NCBI RefSeq assembly: GCF_002105285.1
Contig: NZ_MUHR01000013.1
Location: forward strand, 1-64,000
Source: Planktotalea arctica
GTDB lineage: Bacteria; Pseudomonadota; Alphaproteobacteria; Rhodobacterales; Rhodobacteraceae
Direction of reading: 5' to 3'
Length of the DNA: 64,000 nt
The notes under the pieces are model-generated. The model worked only from the letters and a program-made list of their open reading frames with translations. It made no database searches and had not been told where the DNA came from. A program made the position numbers and the translations under genes. Numbering within the stretch: position 1 is the stretch's first letter; each line of letters opens with the position of its first letter. Below are positions 17,743-29,131 of this stretch, one piece after another.

Positions 17743-17970
17743 ATGGGCCTTGACGATAATGAAGTCGCATTGGCACGGCAGGGGCGCATGGTCGCCCTTG
17801 TCATCGCCGGATCAATGTTGTTTTGGATTTTGGCCCAATGGCTCGGACCAAAGCTGGGCTTGCCCGGACGGTTCACGTTTCTCATCGACTTCGCTGTTCT
17901 GGCAGCGCTGGTTTGGTCGATGGTTGTGACATATCAAATCTGGCGCAAGCGCCAGGACACGAAAGGATGA
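17743..17970 (+). CDS. DUF5337-like small membrane protein
   Basis: 75 residues with two transmembrane helices ([20 protein letters not shown] and [20 protein letters not shown]) and a short charged C-terminus. It resembles the DUF5337 proteins found in Rhodobacterales nuo operons. AAGGAAG lies 7 bases before the ATG at 17743; an ATG two codons earlier is too close to that site. Function unknown. Confidence 0.75.
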   Translation: MGLDDNEVALARQGRMVALVIAGSMLFWILAQWLGPKLGLPGRFTFLIDFAVLAALVWSMVVTYQIWRKRQDTKG

Positions 17971-17977
17971 TCCTAAG

Positions 17978-19279
17978 ATGCTGAGCGATCAGGACCGCAT
18001 TTTCACCAATCTCTACGGCATGCACGAACGCACGCTGCGCGGTGCGCAGGCGCGTGGGCATTGGGATGGCACAGCTGCGATCATTCAAAAGGGTCGTGAC
18101 TGGATTATTGACCAGATGAAAGCCTCTGGCCTGCGTGGTCGCGGCGGTGCGGGTTTCCCGACCGGCCTGAAATGGTCTTTCATGCCCAAAGAAAGCGACG
18201 GACGCCCCAGCTACCTTGTGGTGAACGCGGATGAGTCCGAGCCGGGCACCTGCAAAGACCGCGAAATCATGCGCCACGATCCGCACACGCTGATCGAGGG
18301 CTGCCTGATTGCCAGCTTTGCGATGCAGGCCAACGCCTGCTACATCTACATTCGCGGGGAATACATCCGTGAAAAAGAGGCGCTTCAGGCTGCGATCGAC
18401 GAAGCTTACGATGCGGGTCTCGTGGGCAAGAACGCCGCCAAATCCGGTTGGGATTTTGATATCTACCTGCACCACGGAGCAGGGGCCTATATCTGCGGCG
18501 AAGAAACCGCATTGTTAGAGAGCCTTGAGGGCAAGAAGGGCATGCCGCGGATGAAACCGCCATTCCCTGCGGGCGCGGGTCTTTATGGCTGCCCGACAAC
18601 AGTGAACAACGTCGAGAGCATTGCGGTCGTTCCGACTATTTTGCGCCGCGGCCCTGAATGGTTTGCGGGCTTTGGCCGCGCGAACAATGCTGGCACCAAA
18701 CTGTTTGCGATTTCGGGTCACGTCAACAACCCCTGCGTTGTGGAAGAGGCGATGAGCATCTCGTTCGAGGAGCTGATCGACACGCATTGCGGCGGCATCA
18801 AAGGCGGCTGGGACAACCTGAAAGCGGTTATTCCGGGCGGCTCCTCCGTGCCCTGCGTGCGCGGTGAAAACATGCGCGATGCGATCATGGATTTCGATTA
18901 TTTGCGCGGCGATCTTGGCTCTGGCCTTGGCACGGCGGCGGTGATCGTCATGGACAAAGACACAGATATCATCAAAGCGATCTGGCGCCTTGCCAAATTC
19001 TACAAGCACGAATCCTGCGGCCAGTGCACGCCGTGCCGTGAAGGTACGGGCTGGATGATGCGGGTGATGGAGCGCTTGGTCCACGGCAACGCTGATCCCG
19101 AGGAAATCGACATGCTCTGGGACGTGACCAAGCAGGTTGAGGGCCACACGATTTGCGCGCTTGGCGACGCGGCGGCCTGGCCTATTCAGGGCCTCATTCG
19201 CAACTTCCGCGATGAAATTGAAGATCGTATTAAAGCGCAGCAAACGGGCCGCACGACGCGCGCGGTGGCTGCGCGATGA
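17978..19279 (+). CDS. nuoF: NADH-quinone oxidoreductase subunit F
   Basis: 433-residue subunit that binds NADH and FMN and carries cluster N3. The glycine-rich loop [16 protein letters not shown] binds nucleotide/FMN, and [15 protein letters not shown] is the second typical segment. The [4Fe-4S] ligands are in [15 protein letters not shown] with a later Cys in [12 protein letters not shown]. Works with NuoE as the electron-input module. Stop overlaps the next small gene by 4 bases. Confidence 0.96.
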   Translation: MLSDQDRIFTNLYGMHERTLRGAQARGHWDGTAAIIQKGRDWIIDQMKASGLRGRGGAGFPTGLKWSFMPKESDGRPSYLVVNADESEPGTCKDREIMRHDPHTLIEGCLIASFAMQANACYIYIRGEYIREKEALQAAIDEAYDAGLVGKNAAKSGWDFDIYLHHGAGAYICGEETALLESLEGKKGMPRMKPPFPAGAGLYGCPTTVNNVESIAVVPTILRRGPEWFAGFGRANNAGTKLFAISGHVNNPCVVEEAMSISFEELIDTHCGGIKGGWDNLKAVIPGGSSVPCVRGENMRDAIMDFDYLRGDLGSGLGTAAVIVMDKDTDIIKAIWRLAKFYKHESCGQCTPCREGTGWMMRVMERLVHGNADPEEIDMLWDVTKQVEGHTICALGDAAAWPIQGLIRNFRDEIEDRIKAQQTGRTTRAVAAR

Positions 19280-19605
19280 TCCGAAACGCAATCATATGCG
19301 GCGCGGCTTTACTGATGCTGACGGGCTGTGAAGACCCCAAGAATGCGACGCTATTCGATGGCATGCGCTATTCGGGCCGCTTGCAAGCGGACAGCGAGGA
19401 CAAGCGCAGCTTTACTGCGACGGTTTCGCCTGTGTCCCAAGGGCTTGAAGCAGCCCGCGAAGCAGCGCGTTTCGAGGGTACGACACACTGCGTTCGCAAC
19501 TACGGCAGCTCTGATATCGACTGGGTGCTCAGCCCTGATGCCGAAGCCACTGCGCTTAGTATCACGGATGATCAACTAAGCGTGCAGGGGCGGTGCGCAG
19601 AATGA
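19276..19605 (+). CDS. Small putative lipoprotein within nuo operon
   Basis: 109 residues, with the signal [18 protein letters not shown] ending at a lipobox Cys (about residue 18). The mature part ends in a Cys-containing segment (VQGRCAE), and an internal Cys in THCVRNYG could pair with it. Overlaps nuoF by 4 bases. No known domain. Similar in plan to the lipoprotein gene after nuoD, though without clear sequence similarity. Confidence 0.78.
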   Translation: MIRNAIICGAALLMLTGCEDPKNATLFDGMRYSGRLQADSEDKRSFTATVSPVSQGLEAAREAARFEGTTHCVRNYGSSDIDWVLSPDAEATALSITDDQLSVQGRCAE

Positions 19606-19652
19606 CGAAAGCCAAGCAAAACAGGGCTGTTATTGCATATCAAGCCGCTTGT

Positions 19653-19668
19653 GCCCCATTTCTGGGGC
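19653..19668. other. Stem-loop within the nuo operon
   Basis: GCCCCA-TTTC-TGGGGC, six perfect base pairs with a 4-base loop, in the 118-base gap before the DUF5333-like gene. There is no T tract, so it is not a standard terminator; it could be an mRNA-processing or stability element. Confidence 0.4.
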
Positions 19669-19723
19669 GCGATCTGGCAGTGGGCCGGATTGCGAGAGCA
19701 GTTTGCATGACAGGAGCCACCCC

Positions 19724-20134
19724 ATGCGTATGAAATCTAAAGTGATCGCGTCCCTTTTTGCCGTTAGCCTTGCCTTGGCAGCGCCCGTTTCCGCTGCGGG
19801 CCTTCAAGAAGAGGCCGAGATCAACAATGGCCTGTTGGCCGTTGGCATTGCGGATGAAATACGCAAGCTCTGCGACAGCATTTCTGCTCGCACATTTACG
19901 GCGATGGGCTATCTGAGCTCTCTCAAGCGGGACGCACGTGCCAAGGGCTATTCCAACGATCAAATCAATACCTACACCAAGAGCAGCACAGAGAAGGCCA
20001 AGATGCGCAAGCGCGGTCAGGTCTATCTTGCCCAAAACGGCGCATCCATGTCCGACTCGGCCTCCATGTGCCGTCTCGGACGCGCTGAAATCGCAAAACG
20101 TAGCCAAATTGGCGTACTACTAAGAGCAAAGTGA
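19724..20134 (+). CDS. DUF5333-like exported protein in nuo operon
   Basis: 136 residues. The N-terminus (MRMKSKVIASLFAVSLALAA, ending VSAAG) is a cleavable signal peptide with an AxA-type site at about residue 25. The mature protein is mostly helical with Cys in KLCDSIS and MCRLGRAE. It resembles the DUF5333 proteins encoded in Rhodobacterales nuo operons. AGGAG precedes the ATG at 19724; the longer upstream frame lacks a start with a binding site. Periplasmic location predicted, function unknown. Confidence 0.8.
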   Translation: MRMKSKVIASLFAVSLALAAPVSAAGLQEEAEINNGLLAVGIADEIRKLCDSISARTFTAMGYLSSLKRDARAKGYSNDQINTYTKSSTEKAKMRKRGQVYLAQNGASMSDSASMCRLGRAEIAKRSQIGVLLRAK

Positions 20135-20140
20135 GACCCG

Positions 20141-22135
20141 ATGTCTGACCTACGCAAGATCATAATCGACGATACCGAAGTCGAAGTGGATGGGGCATTG
20201 ACCCTGATTCAGGCCTGTGAAGAGGCGGGGGTCGAAATCCCGCGTTTCTGCTATCACGAGCGCCTGTCCATCGCGGGCAACTGCCGCATGTGTCTTGTCG
20301 AGGTCGTCGGCGGTCCGCCCAAACCTGCCGCATCCTGCGCGATGCAGGTGCGCGATTTGCGCCCAGGTCCCGAAGGACAGGCACCGCGCGTCAAGACCAA
20401 CTCGCCCATGGTGAAAAAAGCGCGCGAAGGCGTGATGGAATTTTTGCTGATCAACCATCCGCTCGATTGCCCGATCTGTGATCAGGGCGGCGAGTGTGAC
20501 TTGCAAGATCAGGCGATGGCCTACGGCGTTGATTTCTCGCGGTTCCGCGAACCAAAGCGTGCGACGGACGATCTAGATCTGGGGCCGCTGGTCGAAACCC
20601 ACATGACGCGCTGCATTTCGTGCACGCGCTGCGTGCGCTTCACGACCGAGGTCGCGGGCATCACGCAGATGGGCCAAACCGGGCGCGGCGAGGATAGTGA
20701 GATCACCTCCTATCTTGGCGAAACGCTGGACAGCAACTTGCAGGGCAACATCATTGATCTGTGCCCTGTTGGCGCGCTGGTGTCAAAACCCTACGCGTTC
20801 ACGGCGCGTCCATGGGAATTGACCAAGACCGAAACCATTGATGTGATGGATGCGCTTGGGTCTTCCATTCGCGTGGATACCAAGGGGCGCGAAGTCATGC
20901 GCATGCTGCCGCGCAATCATGATGGCGTGAACGAGGAATGGATTTCCGACAAAACACGGTTTGTCTGGGATGGCTTGCGCCGTCAGCGGCTTGACCGTCC
21001 TTATATCCGCGAGAACGGCAAACTGCGTGCAGCGGGCTGGGATGAGGCGCTTGGCGCGGCTGCGGCGGCGATGAAGGGCAAAAAGCTTGCGGGTTTGATT
21101 GGTGATCTTGTGCCTGTCGAAGCGGCTTTCGCGCTGAAGCAATTGATCGAGGGGCAGGGCGGCAATGTCGAGTGCCGCACGGATAAGGCGCGCCTGCCAG
21201 CGGGAAATCGTTCGGCTTATGTCGGCAACGGCTGCATCGAAGATATCGAAGCGGCGCAAAATGTGCTGTTGATCGGCACGAACCCGACCGTTGAGGCACC
21301 GGTGCTGAACGCGCGTTTGCGCAAGGCCTGGACGCGCGGCACGAATATTTCGTTGATCGGCGTGCCAGCCGATCTGACCTACGAGCATACGCATCTGGGC
21401 ACCGACCGCGCGGCTTTGGGCGACGCGGAGGGCTTTGATCTGGTGATCATTGGCCAGGGTGCTTTGCAAGAGGCAGACGGCGAAGCGGTTCTGGCGCGCG
21501 CCATGGAGATTGCCGAAAAAGCGGGCGGCAAGATGCTGGTGTTGCACACGGCCGCTGGCCGCGTTGGCGCGATGGATGCGGGTTGTACCACGGATGGCGG
21601 CGTTGAGGTGGCCACTAAAGACGCTGAGGTGATTTACAACCTTGGCTCTGATGAGGTCGATATCGACGCTGGTGCCTTCGTTATTTATCAAGGTAGCCAC
21701 GGCGATCGCGGTGCGCACCGTGCTGATATCATTCTGCCGGGCGCTGCATACACGGAAGAGCAGGGGTTGTTCGTCAATACCGAAGGGCGCCCACAACTTA
21801 CGATGCGCGCTGGTTTTGCGCCGGGCGAGGCCAAGGAAAACTGGGCGATCTTGCGTGCGCTTTCGGCTGAGTTGGGTGCTAAATTGCCCTACGACAGCCT
21901 TGCTATGCTGCGCTCTACGCTGGTGGCCGAAGTGCCGCATCTGGCCGAGATCGACGAAGTGCCCCTGAATGATTGGCAGGCGATTACGCCCTCCAAAATG
22001 GGCAAGGCTGATTTTCGCAATGCGATTGCCGATTTCTATCTGAGCAACCCGATTGCACGCGCAAGCGAGTTGATGGCCGAACTGAGCGCGGGCGCGAAAG
22101 CGCGTGCGAGCGCTGGAAAGCTGGCGGCAGAGTGA
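20141..22135 (+). CDS. nuoG: NADH-quinone oxidoreductase subunit G
   Basis: 664-residue 75-kDa-type subunit of the peripheral arm. The N-terminal [2Fe-2S] ligands lie in [21 protein letters not shown], the [4Fe-4S] ligands in [18 protein letters not shown] and the next in [10 protein letters not shown]. The rest is a molybdopterin-oxidoreductase-like domain without a cofactor. Length is typical of alphaproteobacterial NuoG. Stop overlaps the next gene by 4 bases. Confidence 0.96.
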   Translation: MSDLRKIIIDDTEVEVDGALTLIQACEEAGVEIPRFCYHERLSIAGNCRMCLVEVVGGPPKPAASCAMQVRDLRPGPEGQAPRVKTNSPMVKKAREGVMEFLLINHPLDCPICDQGGECDLQDQAMAYGVDFSRFREPKRATDDLDLGPLVETHMTRCISCTRCVRFTTEVAGITQMGQTGRGEDSEITSYLGETLDSNLQGNIIDLCPVGALVSKPYAFTARPWELTKTETIDVMDALGSSIRVDTKGREVMRMLPRNHDGVNEEWISDKTRFVWDGLRRQRLDRPYIRENGKLRAAGWDEALGAAAAAMKGKKLAGLIGDLVPVEAAFALKQLIEGQGGNVECRTDKARLPAGNRSAYVGNGCIEDIEAAQNVLLIGTNPTVEAPVLNARLRKAWTRGTNISLIGVPADLTYEHTHLGTDRAALGDAEGFDLVIIGQGALQEADGEAVLARAMEIAEKAGGKMLVLHTAAGRVGAMDAGCTTDGGVEVATKDAEVIYNLGSDEVDIDAGAFVIYQGSHGDRGAHRADIILPGAAYTEEQGLFVNTEGRPQLTMRAGFAPGEAKENWAILRALSAELGAKLPYDSLAMLRSTLVAEVPHLAEIDEVPLNDWQAITPSKMGKADFRNAIADFYLSNPIARASELMAELSAGAKARASAGKLAAE

Positions 22136-22533
22136 AGCGTGCTCTGATCATATCCCCGATTGCGTTGGCCTTGGCTGGTGCGGTCTCCGGCTGTGAGCAA
22201 GCGGGCGAAAGGCCTTCAGCTTTCAAACCGGTGTATCAAGGGGTGAATACCCGCCTGCTTGATGGGGATTTGGTTAATTTTCAGGTCAAAATGACCGGCG
22301 CACGGGGCATCGAAGACGTTGATGCCTATGCGGAATGTGCTGCTGCGCAATATGCGTTAATACGAGGTTATGGTTTTGCGCGTCATTTGCGCACGACAGT
22401 TGCCGAAGAGGCTGGCCTCTGGCTGGCAGATGCTGTTTACACCATCTCGCCAGCCCTGCCGCGCGGATTGAAGACGATTGACGCCGAAGTCACCGTTTCA
22501 GCCTGCGCCGAAAACAAGATACCGACGGTGTGA
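22132..22533 (+). CDS. Hypothetical lipoprotein-like protein in nuo operon
   Basis: 133 residues; GTG start overlapping the nuoG stop. The N-terminus, [21 protein letters not shown], has a hydrophobic core and a lipobox-like VSGC. The mature part has two further Cys ([10 protein letters not shown] and VSACAENK). No domain recognised. Ends 7 bases before nuoH. Like the other small nuo-operon proteins, it has no counterpart in the E. coli operon. Confidence 0.72.
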   Translation: MKRALIISPIALALAGAVSGCEQAGERPSAFKPVYQGVNTRLLDGDLVNFQVKMTGARGIEDVDAYAECAAAQYALIRGYGFARHLRTTVAEEAGLWLADAVYTISPALPRGLKTIDAEVTVSACAENKIPTV

Positions 22534-22540
22534 GGACCTA

Positions 22541-23581
22541 ATGTACGACTTTTTCACCACCACCACACTGGGCATGGGCCTAACAATCGTCGGGCAGATC
22601 TTTCTGCTGGTGATTCCCTTGCTCCTCGCGCTGGCATTTCTGATGTACGCGGATCGAAAAATCTGGGCCGCAGTCATGATGCGCCGCGGACCGAACGTCG
22701 TTGGCGTCTTTGGTTTGCTGCAAAGTTTTGCGGACTTTTTGAAGTATATCGTTAAGGAAGTTGTCTTCCCTGCGGGTGCGGACAAGGTCGTCTTCTTGAT
22801 GGCTCCGATGGTCACTCTGGTGATGTCACTCATCGCTTGGGCGGTGATCCCGTTCAACGAGGGCTGGGTGCTATCCGAGATTAACGTTGCGATCCTCTAT
22901 GTCTTTGCGGTCTCCTCGCTTGAAGTCTATGGTGTGATCATGGGGGGCTGGGCGTCCAACTCCAAATATCCCTTCCTTGGCAGTTTGCGCTCTGCTGCGC
23001 AGATGATCTCCTATGAGGTCTCGATCGGCTTGATCATCATCGGAATTATCATTTCTTCCGGCTCGATGAACTTTGGCGGCATCGTTGCCAGCCAAGATGG
23101 CGGATACGGAATGTTTAGCTGGTACTGGTTGCCGCACTTCCCGATGCTTATTCTCTTCTTCATCTCGGCTTTGGCGGAAACCAACCGCCCACCGTTCGAC
23201 CTTCCAGAGGCGGAATCCGAACTGGTTGCTGGGTATCAGGTGGAATATTCCTCGACACCGTTCCTGCTCTTTATGATCGGTGAACTTGTCGCGGTCGTTT
23301 TGATGTGCGCGCTTATTTCGCTAATGTTCTTTGGCGGCTGGTTGTCGCCTATCCCGGGCTTGCCGGACGGCATCTTCTGGATGGTCAGCAAAATGTTGAT
23401 CGTGTTCTTCTTCTTCTCGATGGTGAAGGCAATCACGCCGCGGTATCGCTATGACCAACTGATGCGGATCGGCTGGAAAATCTTCCTACCGATGAGCCTC
23501 GCTTGGGTTGTATTCGTCGCATTCGCTGCAAAATTTGACTGGTTCTGGGGCGCTTATGCGCGCTGGGGCATGGGGGGCTAA
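22541..23581 (+). CDS. nuoH: NADH-quinone oxidoreductase subunit H
   Basis: 346-residue integral membrane subunit (eight or nine helices) at the junction with the quinone site. Typical motifs: ERK-like [19 protein letters not shown] and [24 protein letters not shown] at 22541 follows TGAGGACCTA; an earlier in-frame start would extend into the preceding gene. Length matches the family. Confidence 0.96.
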   Translation: MYDFFTTTTLGMGLTIVGQIFLLVIPLLLALAFLMYADRKIWAAVMMRRGPNVVGVFGLLQSFADFLKYIVKEVVFPAGADKVVFLMAPMVTLVMSLIAWAVIPFNEGWVLSEINVAILYVFAVSSLEVYGVIMGGWASNSKYPFLGSLRSAAQMISYEVSIGLIIIGIIISSGSMNFGGIVASQDGGYGMFSWYWLPHFPMLILFFISALAETNRPPFDLPEAESELVAGYQVEYSSTPFLLFMIGELVAVVLMCALISLMFFGGWLSPIPGLPDGIFWMVSKMLIVFFFFSMVKAITPRYRYDQLMRIGWKIFLPMSLAWVVFVAFAAKFDWFWGAYARWGMGG

Positions 23582-23584
23582 CCA

Positions 23585-24079
23585 ATGGCAGATTTCGATT
23601 ATGGCCGCGCGGCCAAGTATTTCCTCCTCGCGGATTTCGTCAAAGGCTTTGGCCTTGGCCTTCGCTACATGTTCGCACCCAAGGTCACGTTGAACTATCC
23701 GCATGAAAAGGGGCCTTTGTCCCCGCGTTTTCGCGGTGAACACGCGCTGCGCCGTTATCCCAATGGTGAAGAACGCTGCATCGCATGCAAGCTGTGCGAA
23801 GCGGTTTGCCCTGCGCAAGCAATCACGATCGACGCGGAACCGCGTGATGACGGCTCGCGCCGTACCACGCGCTACGACATCGACATGACCAAGTGCATCT
23901 ATTGTGGCTTCTGCCAGGAAGCCTGCCCTGTGGATGCGATCGTCGAGGGGCCGAATTTCGAGTTCGCAACCGAAACCCGTGAAGAGTTGTTCTACGACAA
24001 GGACAAGTTGCTCGAGAACGGCGATCGCTGGGAAGCGCAGATCGCGCGTAACCTAGAAATAGATGCGCCCTACCGATGA
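23585..24079 (+). CDS. nuoI: NADH-quinone oxidoreductase subunit I
   Basis: 164-residue ferredoxin-like subunit with two [4Fe-4S] clusters (N6a, N6b). Both CxxCxxCxxxC motifs are complete: [12 protein letters not shown] and [12 protein letters not shown]. The N-terminal amphipathic stretch contacts the membrane arm. ATG three bases after nuoH stop; overlaps the next gene by 4 bases. Confidence 0.96.
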   Translation: MADFDYGRAAKYFLLADFVKGFGLGLRYMFAPKVTLNYPHEKGPLSPRFRGEHALRRYPNGEERCIACKLCEAVCPAQAITIDAEPRDDGSRRTTRYDIDMTKCIYCGFCQEACPVDAIVEGPNFEFATETREELFYDKDKLLENGDRWEAQIARNLEIDAPYR

Positions 24080-24483
24080 ATGATGCAAATAACCCTTTCG
24101 CCATGATGATGGCTCAGGCGCAGGAGATGGCGAAAGCCTTCACTCCCGGCGCGGGCGGCTTTTCGACGCAAGCTATGGAAAAGCTCTGGCCGACCATGAC
24201 CAAAGAGATGATGGAAATGACCTTCGGCAAAGGCGCAAGTAAAGAGGGTCTTGATGCGAAGACCCGGCTTTTGCTGACGCTTGCCGGTCTGACCATGCAG
24301 GGCGCGCAAAACGAGACGCAGCTTCGCATGACCGTGCGCCACGCGATTACCGCAGGGGCGAGCAACGATGAAATTACCGAGGCAATCGCGCAAATGTCGA
24401 TTTTTGCAGGCTTGCCCGCTATGACCCGCGCGATGGAATTTGCGAATGAGGTTATTTCAGAGACCAAGGATGATGAGACATGA
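24076..24483 (+). CDS. Carboxymuconolactone-decarboxylase-like protein, cysteine-free
   Basis: 135 residues with the all-helical CMD/AhpD fold pattern: [19 protein letters not shown], then [20 protein letters not shown] and the closing [12 protein letters not shown]. It contains no cysteine at all, so it lacks the CxxC peroxidase site of AhpD. The N-terminal 40 residues are Met-rich. It sits between nuoI and nuoJ with 4-base overlaps on both sides, so it is made with complex I. Decarboxylase activity is unlikely to be inferable from fold alone; function unknown. Confidence 0.82.
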   Translation: MNDANNPFAMMMAQAQEMAKAFTPGAGGFSTQAMEKLWPTMTKEMMEMTFGKGASKEGLDAKTRLLLTLAGLTMQGAQNETQLRMTVRHAITAGASNDEITEAIAQMSIFAGLPAMTRAMEFANEVISETKDDET

Positions 24484-25088
24484 GCGTCGCCGTATTTACC
24501 TTCTATCTCTTTGCGATCTGCACGATCACAGGCGGGCTGTTCACAGTCATTAGCCGCAATCCCGTACATTCGGTGCTTTGGCTGATCCTTGCGTTCTTAT
24601 CCTCTGCGGGTTTGTTCGTGCTGCTCGGTGCGGAGTTCGTGGCGATGCTACTTATTATCGTTTACGTGGGCGCGGTTGCGGTTCTGTTCCTGTTCGTCGT
24701 GATGATGCTCGACATTGATTTTGCTGAGCTTAAGGCGGAAATGGCGAAATATATGCCGCTTGCGCTTCTCATTGGCCTTGTTTTGTTGATGCAATTCACG
24801 ATGGCCTTTGGTGTTTGGGAGGCCAGCGAGCAAGCTGAGGGGCTGCGCGACGCGGTAACGCCAACGGATACACATAACACGGCGGCCCTTGGCCTGCTGC
24901 TTTATGACAAGTACTTCCTGATTTTCCAGCTTTCCGGCTTGATCCTGCTTGTAGCCATGATCGGCGCAATCGTTCTGACATTGCGTCACCGCACGGACGT
25001 CAAACGACAGAACGTAGTGGCGCAGATGCACCGTGATCCGGCCAAGGCGATGGAGCTGAAAGACGTGAAACCGGGGCAAGGGCTGTAA
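24480..25088 (+). CDS. nuoJ: NADH-quinone oxidoreductase subunit J
   Basis: 202-residue membrane subunit with five helices; the segment [20 protein letters not shown] and [19 protein letters not shown] are family-typical, including the pi-bulge helix. The C-terminal soluble tail is about 45 residues. ATG overlaps the preceding stop. Followed by a 75-base gap with no gene before nuoK. Confidence 0.95.
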   Translation: MSVAVFTFYLFAICTITGGLFTVISRNPVHSVLWLILAFLSSAGLFVLLGAEFVAMLLIIVYVGAVAVLFLFVVMMLDIDFAELKAEMAKYMPLALLIGLVLLMQFTMAFGVWEASEQAEGLRDAVTPTDTHNTAALGLLLYDKYFLIFQLSGLILLVAMIGAIVLTLRHRTDVKRQNVVAQMHRDPAKAMELKDVKPGQGL

Positions 25089-25163
25089 GCCAGACTATTT
25101 GAAAAATTCAGGCTCGGTTTTATTGGATGAAATCAGGGTCGGGGCAAAGAAAGAGACTACGCG

Positions 25164-25469
25164 ATGATCGGATTAGAACATTACCTGACGGTGGCGGCGA
25201 CGCTTTTTGTCATCGGTATCTTTGGCCTTTTTGTGAACCGCAAGAACGTCATCATCCTGCTCATGTCGATCGAGTTGATGCTGCTGGCGGTGAATATTAA
25301 CTTGGTCGCCTTCTCCAGTTTCCTCGGGGATCTGGTGGGGCAGGTGTTCACGTTGTTCGTTCTGACAGTTGCCGCCGCCGAGGCTGCGATTGGCCTTGCG
25401 ATCCTCGTTTGCTTCTTTCGTACTCGCGGCACTATCGCTGTCGAAGACGTCAACGTGATGAAGGGCTAA
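25164..25469 (+). CDS. nuoK: NADH-quinone oxidoreductase subunit K
   Basis: 101-residue membrane subunit with three helices, the usual size. The conserved Glu residues used in proton transfer are seen in [20 protein letters not shown] and [17 protein letters not shown]. Part of the antiporter-like membrane arm between NuoJ and NuoL. Four bases separate it from nuoL. Confidence 0.96.
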   Translation: MIGLEHYLTVAATLFVIGIFGLFVNRKNVIILLMSIELMLLAVNINLVAFSSFLGDLVGQVFTLFVLTVAAAEAAIGLAILVCFFRTRGTIAVEDVNVMKG

Positions 25470-25473
25470 CCAG

Positions 25474-27573
25474 ATGGAAACGCTAATACTTTTTGCGCCT
25501 CTGGTCGGGGCGATCATTGCTGGTTTCGGCTGGCGTCTGATCGGTGAAAAGGGTGCGATGTGGGTCAGCACTGGCCTGCTTTTTGTCGCCTGTTTCTTCT
25601 CTTGGGTGGTTTTCCTGACCCATGACGGCGTGATGGAGAAAATCCAACTCATGCGCTGGATCGAAAGCGGCAGCCTGAGCACTGATTGGGCGATCCGCAT
25701 GGACCGCCTCACCGCAATCATGTTGATCGTGATCACGACGGTTTCCGCGCTGGTTCACCTTTATTCCTTTGGCTACATGGCCGACGATCCCCAGTGGAAA
25801 GAGGGCGAAAGCTACAAGCCTCGTTTCTTTGCCTACCTATCATTTTTTACCTTCGCGATGTTGATGCTGGTGACGGCGGATAACCTTGTGCAGATGTTCT
25901 TTGGCTGGGAAGGTGTGGGCGTCGCGTCCTATCTGTTGATCGGCTTCTATTACCGCAAGCCTTCGGCAAATGCTGCAGCGATCAAGGCCTTTGTGGTCAA
26001 CCGTGTTGGCGATTTTGGTTTTGCCCTTGGTATTTTTGCACTGTTCTATCTGACCGACAGCATCAATTTTGACGATATTTTCGCGGCAGCGCCCGCGCTG
26101 GCGGAAATGCAAATCACCTTCCTATGGACAGAGTGGAACGCAGCAAATCTGATCGCCTTCCTGCTGTTCATTGGTGCGATGGGTAAATCTGCGCAGCTTT
26201 TCCTGCACACATGGCTTCCCGACGCTATGGAAGGCCCGACGCCAGTGTCTGCGTTGATCCACGCGGCGACGATGGTCACCGCGGGTGTGTTTCTGGTCTG
26301 CCGCATGTCGCCGTTGATGGAATACGCACCCGAAGCGATGGCTTTTGTCACGTTCCTAGGTGCAACTACCGCTTTTGTTGCGGCCACAATCGGCCTCGTC
26401 CAGAATGACATCAAACGCGTTATCGCCTACTCGACCATGTCCCAGCTTGGCTACATGTTCGTGGCTGCGGGCGTTGGTGCGTATTCTGTCGCGATGTTCC
26501 ACCTGTTCACACACGCCTTCTTCAAAGCGATGCTTTTTCTTGGGGCGGGATCGGTCATTCATGCGATGCACCACGAGCAGGACATGCGTAACTACGGCGG
26601 TTTGCGTAAGAAAATCCCCTATACCTTCATGGCGATGCTTGTAGGCACGCTTGCGATCACGGGCGTTGGTATCCCGCTCACGGGGTGGATCGGCTTTGCC
26701 GGCTTTGCCTCCAAGGATGCGGTGATCGAATCTGCCTTCGCAGCGGGTCCGATGGGGTATGCCTTCTGGATGCTGGTGATAGCGGCACTGTTCACATCAT
26801 TCTACAGCTGGCGCTTGATGTTCCTTACCTTCTTCGGCAAGGCGCGCGGCGACAAGCACACACACGAGCATGCCCACGAGAGCCCGAGCGTGATGTTGAT
26901 CCCGCTTGGTGTTCTTGGCATCGGCTCGATCTTTGCAGGAGCCATCTGGTACAGTAGCTTTTTTGGCAAGACTAACGAGATCGCAAGTTTCTTTGGTGTG
27001 CCCTACGCAGAGGCGTCCGAGCACGCTGATGCGGGTGATCATGGCGACGTCAAGGATGACCACAGTGATGTCAAGGATGGCAAGGCCAAGAAAACTTCCT
27101 ACGTCTTTACGGGTAAGCCGGGTGAGGGCGCCATCTACACTGGCCCCGACAACCACGTTATCCACGATGCGCATTATGTCCCGACTTGGGTCAAGCTAAG
27201 TCCGTTCATTTCAATGGTCATCGGTTTATTGCTTGCTCTGTGGTTCTACATTTGGGATCCAAAAATGCCCAAGCGTGTCATGGAAACCAACCGTCCGCTC
27301 TATAACTTCCTGCTGAACAAATGGTATTTTGACGAAATCTATGACGTAGTTTTTGTCAAACCTGCCTCTATGATTGGACGTTTCTTCTGGAAGCGCGGCG
27401 ACGGAGATGTAATTGACGGCACGTTGAACGGTGTGGCGATGGGTATCGTGCCCTTCTTCACCCGCCTCGCAGGTCGCGCGCAGTCCGGCTATATCTTTAC
27501 CTACGCCTTCGCCATGGTTATCGGAATTCTGGTTCTGGTCACATGGATGACGTTCTCCGGAGGAGCGCAATAA
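25474..27573 (+). CDS. nuoL: NADH-quinone oxidoreductase subunit L
   Basis: 699-residue distal proton-pumping subunit of the membrane arm, an Mrp-antiporter homologue with a long C-terminal amphipathic helix. Motifs: [39 protein letters not shown] and [15 protein letters not shown]. An Asp/Lys/His-rich insertion at about residues 512-545 (with [16 protein letters not shown]) precedes the lateral-helix region and makes it longer than the E. coli protein. Stop overlaps the nuoM start by one base. Confidence 0.96.
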   Translation: METLILFAPLVGAIIAGFGWRLIGEKGAMWVSTGLLFVACFFSWVVFLTHDGVMEKIQLMRWIESGSLSTDWAIRMDRLTAIMLIVITTVSALVHLYSFGYMADDPQWKEGESYKPRFFAYLSFFTFAMLMLVTADNLVQMFFGWEGVGVASYLLIGFYYRKPSANAAAIKAFVVNRVGDFGFALGIFALFYLTDSINFDDIFAAAPALAEMQITFLWTEWNAANLIAFLLFIGAMGKSAQLFLHTWLPDAMEGPTPVSALIHAATMVTAGVFLVCRMSPLMEYAPEAMAFVTFLGATTAFVAATIGLVQNDIKRVIAYSTMSQLGYMFVAAGVGAYSVAMFHLFTHAFFKAMLFLGAGSVIHAMHHEQDMRNYGGLRKKIPYTFMAMLVGTLAITGVGIPLTGWIGFAGFASKDAVIESAFAAGPMGYAFWMLVIAALFTSFYSWRLMFLTFFGKARGDKHTHEHAHESPSVMLIPLGVLGIGSIFAGAIWYSSFFGKTNEIASFFGVPYAEASEHADAGDHGDVKDDHSDVKDGKAKKTSYVFTGKPGEGAIYTGPDNHVIHDAHYVPTWVKLSPFISMVIGLLLALWFYIWDPKMPKRVMETNRPLYNFLLNKWYFDEIYDVVFVKPASMIGRFFWKRGDGDVIDGTLNGVAMGIVPFFTRLAGRAQSGYIFTYAFAMVIGILVLVTWMTFSGGAQ

Positions 27574-29117
27574 TGGATAACCTCCTTTCCATTGTCACTT
27601 TCATCCCCGCGCTTGCAGCGCTGATCCTTGCCCTGTTCCTGCGCGGCGATGACGAAGCGGCAGCGCGCAATGCCAAGTGGCTTGCGATGATCGCAACAAG
27701 CGCGACCTTTATCGTTTCGCTCTTTATCCTGTTCCAGTTCGATCCCTCCGACACCGGTTTCCAAATGGTCGAGGAAGGCGCATGGCTTATGGGCATGTCC
27801 TATAAGATGGGCGTGGATGGTATTTCCGTGCTCTTCGTCATGCTTACTACGTTCATGATGCCGCTGGTGATTGCGGCAAGCTGGGATGTGAACACGCGGG
27901 TCAAGGAATATATGATCGCGTTCCTGCTGCTTGAGACCTTGATGCTCGGCGTGTTCATGGCGCTTGATCTGGTGTTGTTCTACGTGTTCTTCGAGGCGGG
28001 TCTGATCCCGATGTTCCTGATCATTGGCATCTGGGGCGGAGCGAACCGTATCTACGCGAGCTTTAAATTCTTCCTCTATACCTTCCTCGGTTCAGTCCTC
28101 ATGCTGGTGGCGATGGTCGCGATGTTTGTGGATGCGGGCACGACCGATATTCCGACGCTGATGAGCCATAGTTTTGATGCGCAGGGTTTCTCGATCCTGG
28201 GGGTGCAGATTGTCGGGGGCATGCAAACATTGATGTTCCTTGCGTTCTTTGCCAGTTTTGCAGTGAAAATGCCGATGTGGCCGGTGCACACATGGCTGCC
28301 GGATGCGCATGTTCAGGCACCGACAGCGGGCTCTGTCGTGCTGGCTGCGATACTTTTGAAGATGGGTGGTTACGGGTTCCTGCGTTTCTCCTTGCCGATG
28401 TTTCCAGTGGGCGCGGACGTTCTGACGCCGCTGATCCTTTGGATGTCCGCGATCGCGATTGTTTATACCTCGCTCGTGGCGCTGGTGCAGGAAGATATGA
28501 AAAAGCTGATTGCTTATTCATCAGTCGCCCACATGGGCTACGTCACCATGGGGATCTTTGCGGCGAACCAGCAGGGCATCGACGGCGCAATCTTCCAGAT
28601 GATCAGCCACGGCTTTATCTCTGCGGCGCTCTTCCTTGCGGTCGGGGTCATTTATGACCGGATGCACACACGCGAAATTGATGCCTACGGCGGCCTTGTG
28701 AACCGCATGCCCGCCTATGCGCTGATCTTCTTGTTCTTCACCATGGCCAACGTGGGCCTTCCCGGCACCTCCGGTTTTGTCGGTGAATTCCTGACGCTTG
28801 TGGGCGTGTTCCAGGTGAACACATGGGTCGCTGCGGTTGCAACGGCGGGTGTGATCTTGTCGGCAGCCTATGCACTGTGGCTCTACAGGCGTGTGGTGAT
28901 GGGCGATCTGATCAAGGAAAGCCTGCGCACGATTTCCGACATGACAACGCGCGAGCGTGCGATTTTCGCACCGCTGGTGGTGATGACACTGCTCCTTGGT
29001 GTCTATCCCGCGCTGATCCTTGATATCATCGGCCCCTCTGTCGAGGCGCTGGTTTCTAATTATGAAACGGCACTGGCAAGCGCACCAAGCGCGATCCAGA
29101 CAGCCGCTTCGCGCTAA
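27573..29117 (+). CDS. nuoM: NADH-quinone oxidoreductase subunit M
   Basis: 514-residue antiporter-like membrane subunit. Motifs: [41 protein letters not shown] and [21 protein letters not shown] at 27573 shares its A with the nuoL TAA and has GGAGGAG about 8-14 bases upstream; a start 30 bases earlier is possible but lies within nuoL. Confidence 0.96.
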   Translation: MDNLLSIVTFIPALAALILALFLRGDDEAAARNAKWLAMIATSATFIVSLFILFQFDPSDTGFQMVEEGAWLMGMSYKMGVDGISVLFVMLTTFMMPLVIAASWDVNTRVKEYMIAFLLLETLMLGVFMALDLVLFYVFFEAGLIPMFLIIGIWGGANRIYASFKFFLYTFLGSVLMLVAMVAMFVDAGTTDIPTLMSHSFDAQGFSILGVQIVGGMQTLMFLAFFASFAVKMPMWPVHTWLPDAHVQAPTAGSVVLAAILLKMGGYGFLRFSLPMFPVGADVLTPLILWMSAIAIVYTSLVALVQEDMKKLIAYSSVAHMGYVTMGIFAANQQGIDGAIFQMISHGFISAALFLAVGVIYDRMHTREIDAYGGLVNRMPAYALIFLFFTMANVGLPGTSGFVGEFLTLVGVFQVNTWVAAVATAGVILSAAYALWLYRRVVMGDLIKESLRTISDMTTRERAIFAPLVVMTLLLGVYPALILDIIGPSVEALVSNYETALASAPSAIQTAASR

Positions 29118-29131
29118 GAAAGACGCTGACT

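Noticed and set aside
20783-21940. 385-codon minus-strand frame inside nuoG
   Set aside because: Fully antisense to a certain nuoG with intact iron-sulfur motifs; composition typical of a shadow frame.
25089-25163. Possible regulatory element between nuoJ and nuoK
   Set aside because: The 75 bases show no convincing hairpin, palindrome or promoter pair.
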